Source: Alphaproteobacteria bacterium UBA1301
GTDB lineage: Bacteria; Pseudomonadota; Alphaproteobacteria; Micropepsales; Micropepsaceae
Assembly (NCBI GenBank): GCA_002307725.1
Contig: DBUB01000008.1
Coordinates: 166,893-230,892 of the forward strand
DNA: 64,000 nt
Direction: 5' to 3'
In this document: in pieces, positions 17,068 through 25,285 of the stretch
How positions within the stretch are numbered: position 1 is the stretch's first letter
Layout: each line of letters starts with the position of its first letter
Program-made: the position numbers and the translations under genes
The notes under the pieces: generated by a model
What the model saw: only the letters and a program-made list of their open reading frames with translations
Told to the model about the DNA's origin: nothing
Database searches by the model: none

Positions 17068-18102
17068 ATGAGGTTTCGTCATCTGGCGCTTGCAGGCGCC
17101 GCTTTTTTTGCATTAACCGGTTCGGCACTCGCCGTCGACACTGGCTGGTATGTCGGGCTCGGCGCCGGTCTAAATTTGCAGCAAGATGTGAGCATTGGAA
17201 ACGTCGCTGTCCTCGGTACAACGAATGCGACGGCCAGCTTCAATCCGGCGTTTCGTGGAATTGCTACGCTAGGCTATTCCTGGGCGAGCCATTGGCGCCT
17301 TGAAGGCGAATTCGGCTACACCGATGCTGACTTTGACCAGGATTGCAGCGGCACCAACCTGTGTGGGACGCTGACAGACGGTGGCCTTCGCCAGTACAGC
17401 CTGATGGGCAATTTGCTGTACGACGTTCCGCTTAGCGAGAAGTGGTACTTCACGCTCGGCGGTGGTCTCGGCTATTCGTTCCTGAAGGCCCACTTCCCGA
17501 GTGGCTACAGCGAATCTGGTGACGGATTCACTTGGCAGGCCATCGCGGGTCTGACCTACCGGCTCACCGATAACGTCGATCTCCAGTTTGACTATCGCTA
17601 TATTGCGGTCGAAAGCCCGAAGATCGACAATTTCGGCGGCATCGACCGGATCGACTCGCACAACTACATGGTCACGCTGCGCTGGTTCTTCGATCAGGCG
17701 GCACCGCCGCCTCCTCCGCCTCCTCCGCCGCCTCCGCCTCCGCCGCCGCCCCCGCCGCCTCCGCCGCCGGTGAAGACGTTCATCGTCTTCTTCGACTTCA
17801 ACAAGGCGAACCTGACGGAAGCTGCGCAAGCGGTCGTGACCGAAGCGGTCAAGACGGCCAAGACCAATGGCTTTGTGAAGGTACAGGTCGTCGGCCACAC
17901 CGACACGGTCGGCTCCGACAAGTACAATATGAAACTGTCGGTTGAGCGCGCTGCAGCCGTGAAGGACGAAATGGTCCGCCAGGGCGTCGACGGCACCGGC
18001 ATCGCGATTGAAGGCAAGGGCTTCCACGACCTCCTGGTCCCGACGGGTCCGGGCGTGCGTGAGCCGCAGAATCGTCGTGCCGTGATCGACCTCGGTAAGT
18101 AA
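17068..18102 (+). CDS. OmpA-family outer-membrane protein with polyproline hinge
   Basis: 344 residues. A signal peptide ends A-L-A at 23. An eight-stranded OmpA-like beta-barrel runs to about 208 (aromatic-ended strands such as D-T-G-W-Y-V-G-L-G-A-G). A run of 22 prolines follows at 213-234, then the peptidoglycan-binding OmpA C-terminal domain (V-F-F-D-F-N-K-A-N-L-T, V-G-H-T-D-T-V-G-S, N-R-R-A-V-I-D). The Asp and Arg residues expected to bind diaminopimelate are present. GAAGGGGG lies before the ATG. It stands alone and is followed by a terminator. Confidence 0.93.
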   Translation: MRFRHLALAGAAFFALTGSALAVDTGWYVGLGAGLNLQQDVSIGNVAVLGTTNATASFNPAFRGIATLGYSWASHWRLEGEFGYTDADFDQDCSGTNLCGTLTDGGLRQYSLMGNLLYDVPLSEKWYFTLGGGLGYSFLKAHFPSGYSESGDGFTWQAIAGLTYRLTDNVDLQFDYRYIAVESPKIDNFGGIDRIDSHNYMVTLRWFFDQAAPPPPPPPPPPPPPPPPPPPPPPVKTFIVFFDFNKANLTEAAQAVVTEAVKTAKTNGFVKVQVVGHTDTVGSDKYNMKLSVERAAAVKDEMVRQGVDGTGIAIEGKGFHDLLVPTGPGVREPQNRRAVIDLGK

Positions 18103-18131
18103 TCGCTTCCAAGTAGAAGTGAATAACGACA

Positions 18132-18157
18132 GGGCGGATCGCAAGATCCGCCCTTTT
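18132..18157 (+). terminator. Rho-independent terminator after the OmpA-type gene
   Basis: GGGCGGATC (18132-18140), loop GCAA, GATCCGCCC (18145-18153), then TTTTCGT. A perfect 9-bp stem with a U run, 30 bp after the stop codon. Confidence 0.9.
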
Positions 18158-18180
18158 CGTATGCTGTTTCGGGCAAAGAA

Positions 18181-18213
18181 AAGGCGCCGGACACGACGAC
18201 GGCCCGGCGCCTC
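18181..18213 (-). terminator. terminator of the 18232-18816 gene
   Basis: GGCGCCGG (18183-18190) pairs with CCGGCGCC (18204-18211). On the minus strand the stem is followed by TTTTCTTT. It lies 20 bp after the stop of the leftward gene. Confidence 0.75.
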
Positions 18214-18231
18214 TTCAAAAATCTCTTACGC

Positions 18232-18816
18232 TTACGGGTGCGGTGCCGTTGCCGGGGACGGCACTGCCGCCAAGCGTAGCGGATTGGGTTTGGGCACAAT
18301 CACCGGACCAATCGCGTCGGCCGGAAGCACACAACTCGACACCCCGCCGGCGAGCATCGCAGGCGGCACATCGGCGACGAAATCGCCCAGCCTGAGAGCG
18401 GATGGCCCCAGCGCCGCGCCGGCCAGCAGCGTGGCACCCTGGCAGAACTCCTCGTGGTCGTGGGTGCGCCGAAGCTCGGCCTTGGCGGCCAGTTCGGTTT
18501 TGAACAGGTTGTAGGCCTTGTCACCGATCTTGGCGCCCATCACGCGGGTAAACATCCTCAGCATAAGCTGATCGGAAACGCGCAGTTCCGGCCCGAAACG
18601 GGTCTGGAAGGCGTTGTAATTGACCCTCGCCGTCTCGCCGCAGGTCAGCGCCGCATCCATCAGCTCCTGCTGGATCGCCGTCGTGTATTGCGCCGACATT
18701 TCTGCCGGACTGGCGCACTTGCCTACCACGGCACGCGCCTTTTTTGGTGCCGCGCCCGCCGCCACACACAGCGCAAGCGCACACACGCCCACCACGCCCA
18801 GAACACGGATTTTCAT
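18232..18816 (-). CDS. secreted protein of unknown function
   Basis: 194 residues. An N-terminal signal peptide (R-V-L-G-V-V-G-V-C-A-L-A-L-C-V-A-A-G-A-A) is followed by a helical region with Cys residues near 34, 59, 124 and 162, and a Pro-rich tail. No family was recognised. A good terminator and a clear signal sequence make it a likely real, monocistronic gene exporting a small periplasmic protein. Confidence 0.65.
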   Translation of the reverse strand: MKIRVLGVVGVCALALCVAAGAAPKKARAVVGKCASPAEMSAQYTTAIQQELMDAALTCGETARVNYNAFQTRFGPELRVSDQLMLRMFTRVMGAKIGDKAYNLFKTELAAKAELRRTHDHEEFCQGATLLAGAALGPSALRLGDFVADVPPAMLAGGVSSCVLPADAIGPVIVPKPNPLRLAAVPSPATAPHP

Positions 18817-19059
18817 GGAAACCTCTTTGCTTTTTCCATCGAAGCCACCGCAAGCCTAGCATTCCATACCGCGGACTGGCCATTCCTCCAGGTCGCAGCC
18901 TCCGAGAAAGTCACAGCCTTCGGGGGACTGACGCAAGCGCGCAGGCTTGTCCCATCCAGGCAATGGCGTATCACCGGGGTGCTTCATGGCCAAGAGGAGC
19001 CTATCTTCACGGCCCCACCTCTTGTAAGCGTCTGCAAAACCGCCAAAGGACAAGATTCC

Positions 19060-20079
19060 ATGCCCCTTAAAGTCGCTGTTGTCGGCGCCACCGGAAATGT
19101 CGGGCGCGAGATGCTGAGCGTTCTCAAGGAGCGCCAGTTCCCCGCCAGCGAGGTGGTCGCCCTGGCCTCGAGCCGCTCGATCGGGGTCGAGGTGTCGTTC
19201 GGCGACGGCATCCTCAAGGTGCATGGTCTCGACCATTACGACTTCAAGGGCACCGATATCGTGCTGATGAGCTCGGGCGGGGTGATCGCCAAGGAATGGG
19301 CGCCCAAGATTGCCAAGCAAGGCGCGATCGTGATCGACAACTCGTCGGCCTGGCGTATGGATCGCGAGGTGCCACTGATCGTGCCCGAGGTGAACGCGGC
19401 CGTGCTCGATGCCGGCATCAAGAAGGGTATCGTCGCCAATCCGAACTGTTCTACCGCCCAGCTTGTGGTGGCGATGAAGCCTTTGCACGACGAAGCCACC
19501 ATTACGCGCTGCGTGGTGTCGACCTATCAATCGGTGTCGGGCGCCGGCAAAGACGCCATGGACGAGTTGTTCCGCCAGACCCGTTCGGTGTTCGTCGCCG
19601 ATCCGATCGAGGTCGTGCACTTTACCAAGCAGATCGCCTTCAACGTCATCCCGCACATCGATGAGTTCCTCGATTCCGGCTACACCAGGGAGGAATGGAA
19701 GATGATGGTCGAGGTGCAGAAAATCCTCGACCCCGATATCCAGGTGACCGCCACCTGCGTGCGCGTGCCGGTGTTCATCGGCCATTCCGAATCCGTCAAT
19801 CTCGAATTCGCCAAGCCGATCACGGCGGCGCGGGCCCGTGCGATCCTACGCGAAGCGCCGGGATGCCTGGTGATCGACAAACACGAAGACGGCGGTTACA
19901 TCACCCCGGTCGAAGCCGCCGGCGAGGATGCCACCTATATTAGCCGCATCCGCAAAGACCCCACCGTCGAACACGGTCTGTCGCTGTGGGTGGTGGCGGA
20001 CAATCTGCGCAAAGGGGCGGCGCTGAACGCGGTGCAGATCGCCGAATGCCTGATCAACCGGGGGCTGGTGAAGGCCTGA
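19060..20079 (+). CDS. asd: aspartate-semialdehyde dehydrogenase
   Basis: 339 residues from the ATG at 19060, with AAAGGA 9 nt upstream. The frame is open for another 600 bp upstream, but that part is antisense to the 18232 gene. It reduces aspartyl phosphate to the semialdehyde for Lys, Met, Thr and DAP synthesis. NADP-binding V-V-G-A-T-G-N-V-G is at residues 7-15. The catalytic Cys is in N-P-N-C-S-T-A-Q near 130, and the substrate-binding R and H residues lie in the C-terminal half (R-V-P-V-F-I-G-H-S). Normal length. Confidence 0.96.
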   Translation: MPLKVAVVGATGNVGREMLSVLKERQFPASEVVALASSRSIGVEVSFGDGILKVHGLDHYDFKGTDIVLMSSGGVIAKEWAPKIAKQGAIVIDNSSAWRMDREVPLIVPEVNAAVLDAGIKKGIVANPNCSTAQLVVAMKPLHDEATITRCVVSTYQSVSGAGKDAMDELFRQTRSVFVADPIEVVHFTKQIAFNVIPHIDEFLDSGYTREEWKMMVEVQKILDPDIQVTATCVRVPVFIGHSESVNLEFAKPITAARARAILREAPGCLVIDKHEDGGYITPVEAAGEDATYISRIRKDPTVEHGLSLWVVADNLRKGAALNAVQIAECLINRGLVKA

Positions 20080-20271
20080 CGCTTTTGCGGTAGCGGAAAT
20101 CACCGTACCCGCTGCCACTGCAGATGACAGACTGCGCGCCCTCATCAAACCGGGTGCCTGATGCCGTCCGGGTTCCGCCCCGCCGGACGCCCTGTTCCCC
20201 CAAAGTGACGGCTTTGCCCGAACCGTCTCAGGGCTTCTTGAAATGCGCCGCATCGCCTATATTTCCACAGC

Positions 20272-20667
20272 ATGTTCTGGAACCTCACCACCGTCCTTGT
20301 GATCGCGCTCGCCGGACTCGCGCTTTACTGGCTGGGGCCGCGCATCATTGCGGCGTTCCAGCGCTTCGACGCCGACAACCGCGACCGCATCGTCAGCCAA
20401 TGGCAAGACCGCCGCGACGCCCGCGCCCATTTCCGCCATACCCTGGAAGTGGCTGAGGAACAGGTGGAAGACATCGCCGAAGTGAAAGAGGCCGATCCGC
20501 GCACCGGTACGCTGGTGATCCGCTTCGCCTTCGAAGGCATCTGGTATGCGACCCGTGACGAGGCCGAACAGGTGCGGGCGGCAAAAATCGGCGATATCGC
20601 CCGCGGTTTCTATCACGACCTGCCGGCGGCACTGGCGGCACGCAAGCACGATGGGCGGTTGAGTTAG
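20272..20667 (+). CDS. small membrane-anchored protein of unknown function
   Basis: 131 residues. One N-terminal membrane segment (V-L-V-I-A-L-A-G-L-A-L-Y-W-L) is followed by a charged cytoplasmic-type domain with D-P-R-T-G-T-L-V-I-R-F. No family recognised. The codon pattern and clear stop suggest a real gene. It stands alone 192 bp after asd. Confidence 0.55.
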   Translation: MFWNLTTVLVIALAGLALYWLGPRIIAAFQRFDADNRDRIVSQWQDRRDARAHFRHTLEVAEEQVEDIAEVKEADPRTGTLVIRFAFEGIWYATRDEAEQVRAAKIGDIARGFYHDLPAALAARKHDGRLS

Positions 20668-20699
20668 GGTCGCGGCAAACCGCCAAACTGCCAGTTGGT

Positions 20700-20896
20700 T
20701 TTGTTTTCTTGATCCACACCATGACCCGCACGCGGCGTACGGCGCCGTCCACTTCATAAATGAAGCGCGTGATGCGGCGGCGCGGGCGCGCGGCTTGGCG
20801 CGCCGCGATGAGTGCCTCGGCGGCGGCAATGGCAGCCTTCATGCGGGTGATATGCGCCTTCACCTTGGCCTTGAGAGCGCGTCGTTCCGCCAAACC
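20700..20896 (-). pseudogene. possible remnant of a small basic protein gene
   Basis: The minus frame gives A-E-R-R-A-L-K-A-K-V-K-A-H-I-T-R-M-K, followed by R-P-R-R-R-I-T-R-F and V-R-R-V-R-V-M-V-W. This coding-like basic segment resembles the C-terminal part of small GAPRGNRNA-type hypothetical proteins (compare 63624-63824). Upstream it runs straight into a low-complexity repeat (20900-20960), with no start that makes sense. Low confidence. Confidence 0.25.
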
Positions 20897-20899
20897 CGG

Positions 20900-20960
20900 C
20901 TTCGCTTTGGCTTCAGCCTTCGCCAAGGCTACGGCCGACAAGTCGCCGGGCAAGCCGGGC
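20900..20960. repeat. low-complexity dispersed repeat (CTTCGCCAAGGCTACGG type)
   Basis: Contains CTTCGCCAAGGCTACGGC followed by CGACAAG. I recognise this from spurious translations (L-R-Q-G-Y-G-R-Q) in many environmental genomes. Two near-copies of a GGCTT(C/G)GCTTTGGCTTCAG-like unit abut. The surrounding 20668-21491 holds no gene I can support beyond the remnant noted. Confidence 0.4.
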
Positions 20961-21491
20961 TTGGCTGGTTCAGCAAGATAATTGTTTTGCGTGAATCGGC
21001 GGGGAGGAGGGAGGGCCCCTCCCCCCCTCTTGGCGTTGGCGCACCGGCGTTCACCATCGATTTCGCCGCGCGCCGCGCGGGAACGACGCACAGGGCTGCG
21101 CATCGCTGCGATCACAAGCGACGGGAGGTGAGACTCTGCGAGTGCAAATGCTTCTTCCATGCACCATCGAATGACAGAGGACCTAACAGATGTGGGAAGC
21201 GAGACCGCAAAATTCAAGGACGCAGGAAGCAGATTTCCGAAGGATGAAGTTGTGGGACGCGGACGGGCTGGAATTTTTTTCCCTTCGACCCCGGACTCGT
21301 CTCTGCGACCATCTTTCAATGGTGAGATGCGGGCCGACACCGGACCATTCGAGCAATGGGAAGCTTGCGCCAAAGCTCGCCCTTCGCCACGTACCTATTT
21401 AGGGTCTACAACTTGACGTCGGAGTGGTGAGGCTTTCGCAAACCCTTTGCGGCGCGGCGCGGCGCGACAAGCCCATCGTGGTGAGACGATC

Positions 21492-22982
21492 ATGTTGAAA
21501 GCTACGGAAGAGGAAATCGAGGAAGTCCGGGAATACTTTGAATGGCAGGCGCCCGACCTCGAAGTTACCTTCATGCAGAAGGTTTATTCGGAGATCGTCC
21601 TGAACACCCACCACGACGTATGGGACATCCACACCAACAAAGATCGCTGGTGGGTCATTACGGGTGGCACAAACCTCTATTCTCAGGAGCAGTTTCCAAA
21701 TATGGACCTCGCTCTAACCTTCCACATTGGCCTGATCCTCCGCATCCCGCGAACGGACCAACAACAAGAAGATGATCTACGCATCCTCCCGTTCGGTCCC
21801 GTCTTTCAGAAGATGGAAGAAGCCGGCACCGCAGTGACACAGGCGCAGAACCTCGCGGACTATCAGGCCGTCGGCGTCCGTTGTCGTGAGGTGCTACTCG
21901 AGCTGATTGGCGTCGCTTAGGACGCGGCTGCGTGGACCGACGCACCGCCGCAGCGTGCAAACTTTCGTGCATGGGTGGAGATCATCTGCAATGATCTTCT
22001 GCCGAGCGACGCCAATAAGGAGCGTCGTGGCGTTCTCAAGGGTACGCTTGAGTCCGCATGGACGTTTTCCAACTGGCTAACGCACTCAAAATCGGCCACC
22101 TGGATTGATGCCGACATGGCGCACTCATTGGTCCAGCACGCCACCGGCATGGCGACCTCATTGATCCTTCGAGAGTTGCGCCGTGTTCCTGAGGAATGCC
22201 CGAACTGCGGTTCGCCACATCTCGAACCCGAACAGGGCCAAAATACCGCTGCACCCGGCGTACTCTGGGAACGACCACGCTGCGCCGACTGCGGATGGAC
22301 CGGCAGGCCCGTCCCAATCCTCGACCTTGAGGACAGACAGCCCATCATCACCCGCGAAGGCGAAGAATCCGACGAGCACAGCATCATGACTGTCCCGCTG
22401 CGCACGATCATTAAGCCGGGCGATCCACCGATCAAGCCGCCAAAGAAAGTCGAGACCGGCCCACCGGAGCCAGTCGTCTATTTCGCCTACGGGTCCAACA
22501 TGTCGACCGCCCGGCTGCGCGAGCGCGTGCCAAGCTGCAAGCCGCTCGGCATTGCGACCTTGCCGGGTCATGAGCTTCGCTTCCATAAGCGCAGCATAGA
22601 CGAGTCCGGGAAGTGCAACGCATTCGCCAGTGGCAACGACAAGAGCGTGATCGGGGTCCTGTTCAGCTTCGATCCCGCCGAGCGGGCCAAACTAGATAAA
22701 ACCGAAGGCGTCGGCAGCGGCTACGAGCACGTGATGGTCACGGTCATCAACGACAAAGGACGCAGGCGGAAGGTCCTTACCTATCTCGCCACCCCTGACC
22801 ACATCGACGACAGCCTCAAACCCTATGGCTGGTACAAGGACTTTGTCCTTGCAGGTGGGAGGGAGTACGGCCTGCCGCCGAAATATATCGCCGAATGCAT
22901 TGAGTCGGTTGAGGCGGTCGAAGATCCCGACAAGGAACGGGACAAGAGACAGCGGGCCACACTCGGAAGTCCCGGGCGGTGA
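21492..22982 (+). pseudogene. zinc-ribbon / gamma-glutamylcyclotransferase-like fusion split by one in-frame amber codon
   Basis: From the ATG at 21492 the frame runs 142 codons to a TAG at 21918-21920. It then continues in the same frame, without another stop, to 22982. The residues just after the stop (D-A-A-A-W-T-D-A-P-P-Q-R-A-N-F-R-A-W-V-E) read as protein, and no ribosome site precedes the GTG at 21975. The order is an N-terminal domain with W-W-V-I-T-G-G-T-N-L-Y, a region with W-T-F-S-N-W-L-T-H, a zinc ribbon (C-P-N-C-G...C-A-D-C-G-W), a linker, and a GGCT fold (V-V-Y-F-A-Y-G-S-N-M). A single CAG-to-TAG change explains it. GGCT-fold enzymes cyclise gamma-glutamyl groups; the fused role is unknown. 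Confidence 0.7.
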
Positions 22983-23112
22983 CGCCGCGGCGTCGATGCG
23001 AGTTGCCGTTCCTGACTGCGCACCCGATGCCCTCTCCTGGCGCACCCAGGACATAGCGGGCAGGCGGGAGGGTCTGCTGTCGGGGGTGAAGCGGACGTTA
23101 GGAACCTGGATT

Positions 23113-23199
23113 CACGCGGAGCCGCGGAGAACGCGGAGGTTCTTGCTTATCCTGCACGGGTCTCCACGAAACGAACGTCCGCTCCGCGCCTCCGCGTGC
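23113..23199. repeat. dispersed repeat with CGCGGAG arms
   Basis: CACGCGGAGCCGCGGAGAAC and following CGCGGAG (23113-23138) is mirrored by CTCCGCGCCTCCGCGTG (23182-23198). It is the widespread bacterial repeat whose spurious translation reads H-A-E-P-R-R-T-R-R. It lies in the 438-bp gap between the amber pseudogene and the UbiH-family gene; no gene is supported in that gap. Confidence 0.5.
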
Positions 23200-23330
23200 A
23201 AATTTTTTCTCGTGTAGAAGCGAGATCGGAGTTGGAGTCCGTTTTCGAGGAAATGGGCTTACGGCGCGGCCGGAGTGTAAGGTTTGCAACGGCTATCCAG
23301 AAAAGCACGGATTTTCTGGGTGAATCTGGA

Positions 23331-23350
23331 TGGCCCGCAGTCGCGGGCCA
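23331..23350. repeat. perfect hairpin TGGCCCGC-N4-GCGGGCCA
   Basis: An 8-bp perfect stem with an AGTC loop, 72 bp past the stop of the leftward UbiH-family gene. It has the form of a dispersed palindromic unit. A U run is missing, so termination is doubtful. Confidence 0.45.
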
Positions 23351-23421
23351 TGACAAACAGAGATGAAGTGTCCTGTGCAATTCCCCCGCGCCGCACGGGG
23401 AAGAAATGCGGGTGGCGTCCT

Positions 23422-24630
23422 TCACCCCTGCATCAGACTCGGCAGTTTGCCGGTGTCGCCACCGGCTTCGCGCATCAGCGCGCGGCGCAACGGACCGATT
23501 TTGTCGACGAGGCCCATCCCCAGATCGCGCAGCCCGCGTAAGGGGGCGATGTCGTTGGCGAACAAGCGATTGAGCGCATCCATGGTCAGGCCGGTGGCGA
23601 AACTGTCGAACCGGCGCCAGCGTTCGTAAGCCTTCAATACATCGAGTGCACCGATATCGCGGCCCAGTTCGGCGGCGTCCACGATCACATCGGCCAGCGC
23701 GGCGGCATCGCGCAGGCCGAGATTGAGGCCTTGGCCTGCAATCGGATGAATGCCGTGGGCGGCATCACCGGCCAGCGCAAAACGCGGCCGCACATAATCG
23801 CGCGCCAGATGGAAGCGCAGCGGATAACTCCAGCGCGGGCCATCGCAGGTGACGGCGCCCAGATGATCGCCGAAGCGGCGGGCGATCTCGGCGACGAACC
23901 CGGCGTTATCGCGTTGCATCATCTCCGCCGCGACGGCGGTTTTCTCGGTCCACACCAGCGACGAACGGTTGCCCGTCAGCGGCAGAATGGCAAACGGCCC
24001 GGCGGGTAAAAAATGTTCGTAAGCTGTACCATTGTGCGGGCGGGCGTGGGTGACGGTGGCGACGATGCCGCTTTGCGCATAGGACCAACCGACGCTGCCG
24101 ATTCCCATGTCTTCGCGCAGGCGCGAGTCGCGGCCGTCGGCGGCGACCACCAGCGGGGCGTCAAGAGCCGTGCCATCGGTGAGTTGGGCAGTGGCCATCG
24201 CGCCTTCAATTTTGAGCGCCGCGACGCCGGAGGGGGCGATCAAGCGGATACGAGGCTGGCGGGCGACGGCACCGTACAGCGCCCGGCGGATGGCGCGATT
24301 TTCAGCAATTGCCCCCAGCGGCCCGCCGATCTCCTGGCCATCGAAGTGCAGCGAGAACGGCGACGGCGATTTTCCGAGGGCCGCATCGGTGACCAGAATC
24401 TGCTCGATCGGCTGGGCCTCAGCGGCCAGTTCCGGCCACACCTGAAGCGCCCGGAACATCCGTAAGGCGGCGTAAGACAAGGCGGAAACCCGGCCGTCGA
24501 ATTTGGCGTCGGCCGCAACGGCAGGGGTGACCGGATCGGCCACGGTGACCGCAAGACCCTTGCGGGCCAGCGCCAGGGCCAAACTCAGGCCGACGAAGCC
24601 GCCGCCACCGATGATCACATCCGGGTTCAT
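23422..24630 (-). CDS. UbiH/UbiF/VisC-family FAD-dependent hydroxylase (probably ubiquinone synthesis)
   Basis: About 402 residues. FAD-binding I-I-G-G-G-G-F-V-G-L-S-L lies at the N terminus, the D-G motif is A-D-G-R-D-S-R-L-R-E, and the G-D motif is F-A-L-A-G-D-A-A-H-G-I-H-P-I-A-G-Q-G-L-N. These are the three family hallmarks. Members hydroxylate the ubiquinone ring. Which position is hydroxylated (UbiH, UbiF, UbiI or UbiL) cannot be told from sequence. The ATG at 24630 is chosen because it starts right at the FAD motif; ATG 24645 and TTG 24657 also lie in frame. Confidence 0.85.
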   Translation of the reverse strand: MNPDVIIGGGGFVGLSLALALARKGLAVTVADPVTPAVAADAKFDGRVSALSYAALRMFRALQVWPELAAEAQPIEQILVTDAALGKSPSPFSLHFDGQEIGGPLGAIAENRAIRRALYGAVARQPRIRLIAPSGVAALKIEGAMATAQLTDGTALDAPLVVAADGRDSRLREDMGIGSVGWSYAQSGIVATVTHARPHNGTAYEHFLPAGPFAILPLTGNRSSLVWTEKTAVAAEMMQRDNAGFVAEIARRFGDHLGAVTCDGPRWSYPLRFHLARDYVRPRFALAGDAAHGIHPIAGQGLNLGLRDAAALADVIVDAAELGRDIGALDVLKAYERWRRFDSFATGLTMDALNRLFANDIAPLRGLRDLGMGLVDKIGPLRRALMREAGGDTGKLPSLMQG

Positions 24631-24663
24631 ACCCCCGCTTCTCATGCCCACGGGCAACCGTCA

Positions 24664-24713
24664 ATGCCTAAATTGTAGGCATGTAATTTACTCAGTCTAA
24701 TTATTAGGCATGT
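24664..24713. promoter_or_regulatory. inverted and direct TAGGCATGT repeats, candidate operator upstream of glnK
   Basis: ATGCCTA-AATTG-TAGGCAT (24664-24682) is an inverted repeat with a 5-bp spacer. TAGGCATGT recurs at 24676-24684 and 24705-24713, 29 bp apart (about three helical turns). The two-site layout upstream of a candidate sigma-54 promoter is what an NtrC-like enhancer would show, though the arms differ from the usual TGCACC half-site. Confidence 0.45.
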
Positions 24714-24794
24714 GGGGGCCAGTTGATCACGGCAACTTCCTGTCGTTTCATGAAAACACAAGCAAAAACAATGGTATGGCGCTGCGCAAGGAGT

Positions 24795-24810
24795 CGGCAC
24801 ATTTCTTGAT
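24795..24810 (+). promoter_or_regulatory. candidate sigma-54 promoter of glnK-amtB
   Basis: CGGCACATTTCTTGAT keeps the invariant -24 GG (24796-24797), the GGCAC context and the TTG of the -12 element at the right spacing. It has A where GC is normal (GG-N10-GA). It lies 38 bp before the glnK ATG. Nitrogen control by NtrC is known for this gene pair. Confidence 0.45.
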
Positions 24811-24847
24811 GACAAGGAGGCAGAGGCCAAACAAGCGGGAAGCAGCG

Positions 24848-25186
24848 ATGAAACTTATCATGGCGATCATCAAGCCCTTCAAATTGGACGAGGTGCGCGA
24901 GTCGCTCTCGGCCCTTGGCGTTCAGGGCATGACCGTCACCGAAGTGAAGGGGTACGGGCGACAGAAGGGGCACACGGAAATCTATCGCGGCGCGGAATAC
25001 GCCGTGAGCTTCCTGCCCAAGCTGAAAATCGAAGTTGCCGTGAAGGCCGAAATGGCCGCCGCGGTGCTCGACGCCATTACCAGCAAAGCCAAGACCGGAC
25101 AGATTGGCGACGGCAAGATTTTTGTCACGCCGCTCGAGCAAGTGGTGCGCATCCGCACCGGCGAAACCGACGGCGACGCCTTGTAA
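24848..25186 (+). CDS. glnK: PII nitrogen regulatory protein GlnK
   Basis: 112 residues from the ATG at 24848; the open frame upstream is not needed. PII trimers sense 2-oxoglutarate, ATP/ADP and nitrogen state, and gate AmtB. The T-loop is recognisable (V-K-G-Y-G-R-Q-K-G-H-T-E-I-Y-R-G-A-E-Y), including the uridylylated Tyr at 51 in Y-R-G-A-E-Y. The C-loop has R-I-R-T-G-E. Pairing with amtB 99 bp downstream identifies it as GlnK rather than GlnB. Confidence 0.95.
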   Translation: MKLIMAIIKPFKLDEVRESLSALGVQGMTVTEVKGYGRQKGHTEIYRGAEYAVSFLPKLKIEVAVKAEMAAAVLDAITSKAKTGQIGDGKIFVTPLEQVVRIRTGETDGDAL

Positions 25187-25211
25187 GGCTCACGTCTCAA
25201 TTCTTGGCTGA

Positions 25212-25259
25212 TGCGTTTTTGAACGGAAATCCAATTTCCACTATTCTTCAAAACGCTCA
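25212..25259. repeat. dispersed repeat family copy E between glnK and amtB
   Basis: GCGTTTTTGAACGGAAAT through CCACTATTCTTCAAAACGCTC aligns with copy D (37401-37459: GCGCTTTCGAACGGAAAA...CCACTTTTCCTGAAAGCGCTC). It ends 26 bp before the amtB ATG, so it lies in the intercistronic mRNA. Confidence 0.6.
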
Positions 25260-25285
25260 CGGGATCGATAAAGGGGAATACGAGT

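Noticed and set aside
18454..19059. 600-bp upstream extension of asd
   Set aside because: It is antisense to the secreted-protein gene at 18232-18816. Asd begins normally at 19060, with a ribosome site and the NADP motif.
20393..21373. 326-codon minus-strand open frame
   Set aside because: Its second half is antisense to the 20272-20667 gene and its first half is low-complexity. Only the short basic segment at 20700-20896 looks like coding, and it is reported as a remnant.
23098..23430. Short open frames between the amber pseudogene and the UbiH-family gene
   Set aside because: They translate the CGCGGAG repeat and the TGGCCCGC hairpin, both recognised as non-coding repeats.
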